Shown here: piece by piece, positions 63,426 to 64,000 of the stretch
Numbering within the stretch: position 1 is the first letter of the stretch
Layout of the letters: every line of letters begins with the position of its first letter
NCBI RefSeq assembly: GCF_014842265.1
Contig: NZ_JACYVI010000004.1
Span: 124,001 to 188,000 of the forward strand
DNA from: Pseudomonas sp. CFBP 13711
GTDB taxonomy: Bacteria; Pseudomonadota; Gammaproteobacteria; Pseudomonadales; Pseudomonadaceae
Direction: 5' to 3'
Length of the DNA: 64,000 nt
Notes under the pieces: generated by a model
Database searches by the model: none
What the model saw: the letters and a program-made list of their open reading frames with translations, nothing else
What the model was told of the DNA's origin: nothing
Made by a program: the position numbers and the translations under genes

Positions 63426-64000
63426 TCAGGTCACCGCACCGATGTGCCACGGAACAAACTCGTTTTGCCCATAACCGTGCTGCTCGCTTTTGCTGCGGGC
63501 GCCGGAGGCGATGTCCAGCATCATCTGGAGCACATACGCGCCGCGTTCTTCAATCGTCGCGGTGCCGTCGGCGATGCCGCCACAATTGACGTCCATGTCC
63601 TCCTGCTGAAATTCGAACACGCGGTTATTGGTCGCCAGCTTGATCGACGGCGTCGGCGCGCAACCGTACGCAGAACCGCGACCGGTGGTGAACGCGATCA
63701 GATTAGCGCCGCCGGCCACTTGCCCCGTGGCAGAGACCGGGTCGTAGCCGGGGGTGTCCATGAACACCAGGCCTTGGGCGCTAACGGCTTCGGCGTATTC
63801 ATACACGCCCATCAGGTTGGTCGAGCCGGCCTTGGCCACGGCGCCTAAGGATTTCTCCAGAATGGTCGTCAGCCCGCCCGCCTTGTTGCCGGCGGAGGGG
63901 TTGTTGTTCAGCTCGGCGTTCATGCGCTGGCAGTAATCCTCCCACCAGTGAATCCGCTGGACGAGCTTCTCGCCGATGGCCTGACTGGCCGCCCGCCGCG
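63426..64000 (-). CDS. garD: Galactarate dehydratase, 3' part
   Basis: Iron-dependent dehydratase of the UxaA/GarD family that converts galactarate to 5-keto-4-deoxyglucarate. Only the C-terminal 190 or so residues are here; the frame stays open to the window edge. Seen: RIHWWEDYCQRMNAELNNNP, GNKAGGLTTILEKSLGAVAK, FTTGRGSAYGCAPTPSIKLA and DVNCGGIADGTATIEE, with the two conserved Cys of the metal site. The MFS gene downstream supplies uptake. Confidence 0.93.
   Translation of the reverse strand, partial: RRAASQAIGEKLVQRIHWWEDYCQRMNAELNNNPSAGNKAGGLTTILEKSLGAVAKAGSTNLMGVYEYAEAVSAQGLVFMDTPGYDPVSATGQVAGGANLIAFTTGRGSAYGCAPTPSIKLATNNRVFEFQQEDMDVNCGGIADGTATIEERGAYVLQMMLDIASGARSKSEQHGYGQNEFVPWHIGAVT

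Noticed and set aside
1..64000. CRISPR array, prophage, integron, IS element, tRNA or rRNA genes
   Set aside because: No regularly spaced direct repeats, transposase or integrase frames, or tRNA T-loop patterns were seen; the lone phage-like gene at 3816 has no phage neighbours.

Overview
This 64 kb window is a piece of a Pseudomonas chromosome. The gene content and order closely follow blocks known from Pseudomonas: gpx then fadL; speB then a LysR regulator; fumC, bolA, trhO, dsbA-like, ABC exporter, rbdA; yciK, mupP, ubiG, mtaD, mtnA, gyrA, serC, pheA, hisC, tyrA-aroA, cmk, rpsA, ihfB; wbpL then wbpM; dsbG then dsbRS. High GC, Pseudomonas-type REP palindromes and the fused tyrA-aroA gene agree. 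A member of the syringae/fluorescens side of the genus is likely; species cannot be fixed by eye. Almost all of it is core chromosome. I saw no prophage, transposase, integrase, CRISPR array, tRNA or rRNA.

Layout. 1-5.8 kb: end of cobS, a GlxA-type regulator, an exported glutathione peroxidase-like protein, a FadL porin, two small genes and a gene-poor 930 bp stretch with a DnaA-box-like palindrome. 5.8-12.8 kb: rmuC, an NCS1 nucleobase transporter behind a sigma-54 promoter, a 41-aa PA1414-family protein, an acyl-carrier-like protein without the phosphopantetheine serine, then divergent speB and LysR genes and tapT. 12.8-26.6 kb: fumC and an oxidoreductase, DUF2059, bolA, a tetR/GST/azoR stress block with twin perfect operators, trhO, a DsbA-like protein, an ABC exporter, rbdA (c-di-GMP, biofilm dispersal), a TenA-like protein and a diguanylate cyclase. 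26.9-43.7 kb: ubiquinone, peptidoglycan-recycling and methionine-salvage genes, gyrA, then the aromatic amino-acid supraoperon ending in cmk-rpsA and ihfB-lapA.

43.7-50.2 kb: a reduced O-antigen locus between ihfB and comEA (phosphomannomutase, epimerase, wbpL, wbpM) with no wzx, wzy or polymer glycosyltransferases. 50.3-53.2 kb: an SDR-fabF pair and a convergent tetR that share a candidate operator. 53.3-56.3 kb: dsbG divergent from a dsbRS-type copper/redox two-component system. 56.3-64 kb: an NTF2-like secreted protein, an amino-acid transporter, a GNAT enzyme, a DeoR regulator, a membrane diguanylate cyclase, and a galactarate locus (MFS transporter and the 3' part of garD) separated by two co-varying REP palindromes.

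No dramatic new system is visible. The best leads are regulatory (twin GTTAGGT operators, the ATGTCG-N2-CGACAT pair, GATTAAC repeats, sigma-54 promoter) and proteins that keep a fold but lose a key residue (acyl-carrier-like protein, phage-lysin-like protein, glutathione peroxidase-like protein).
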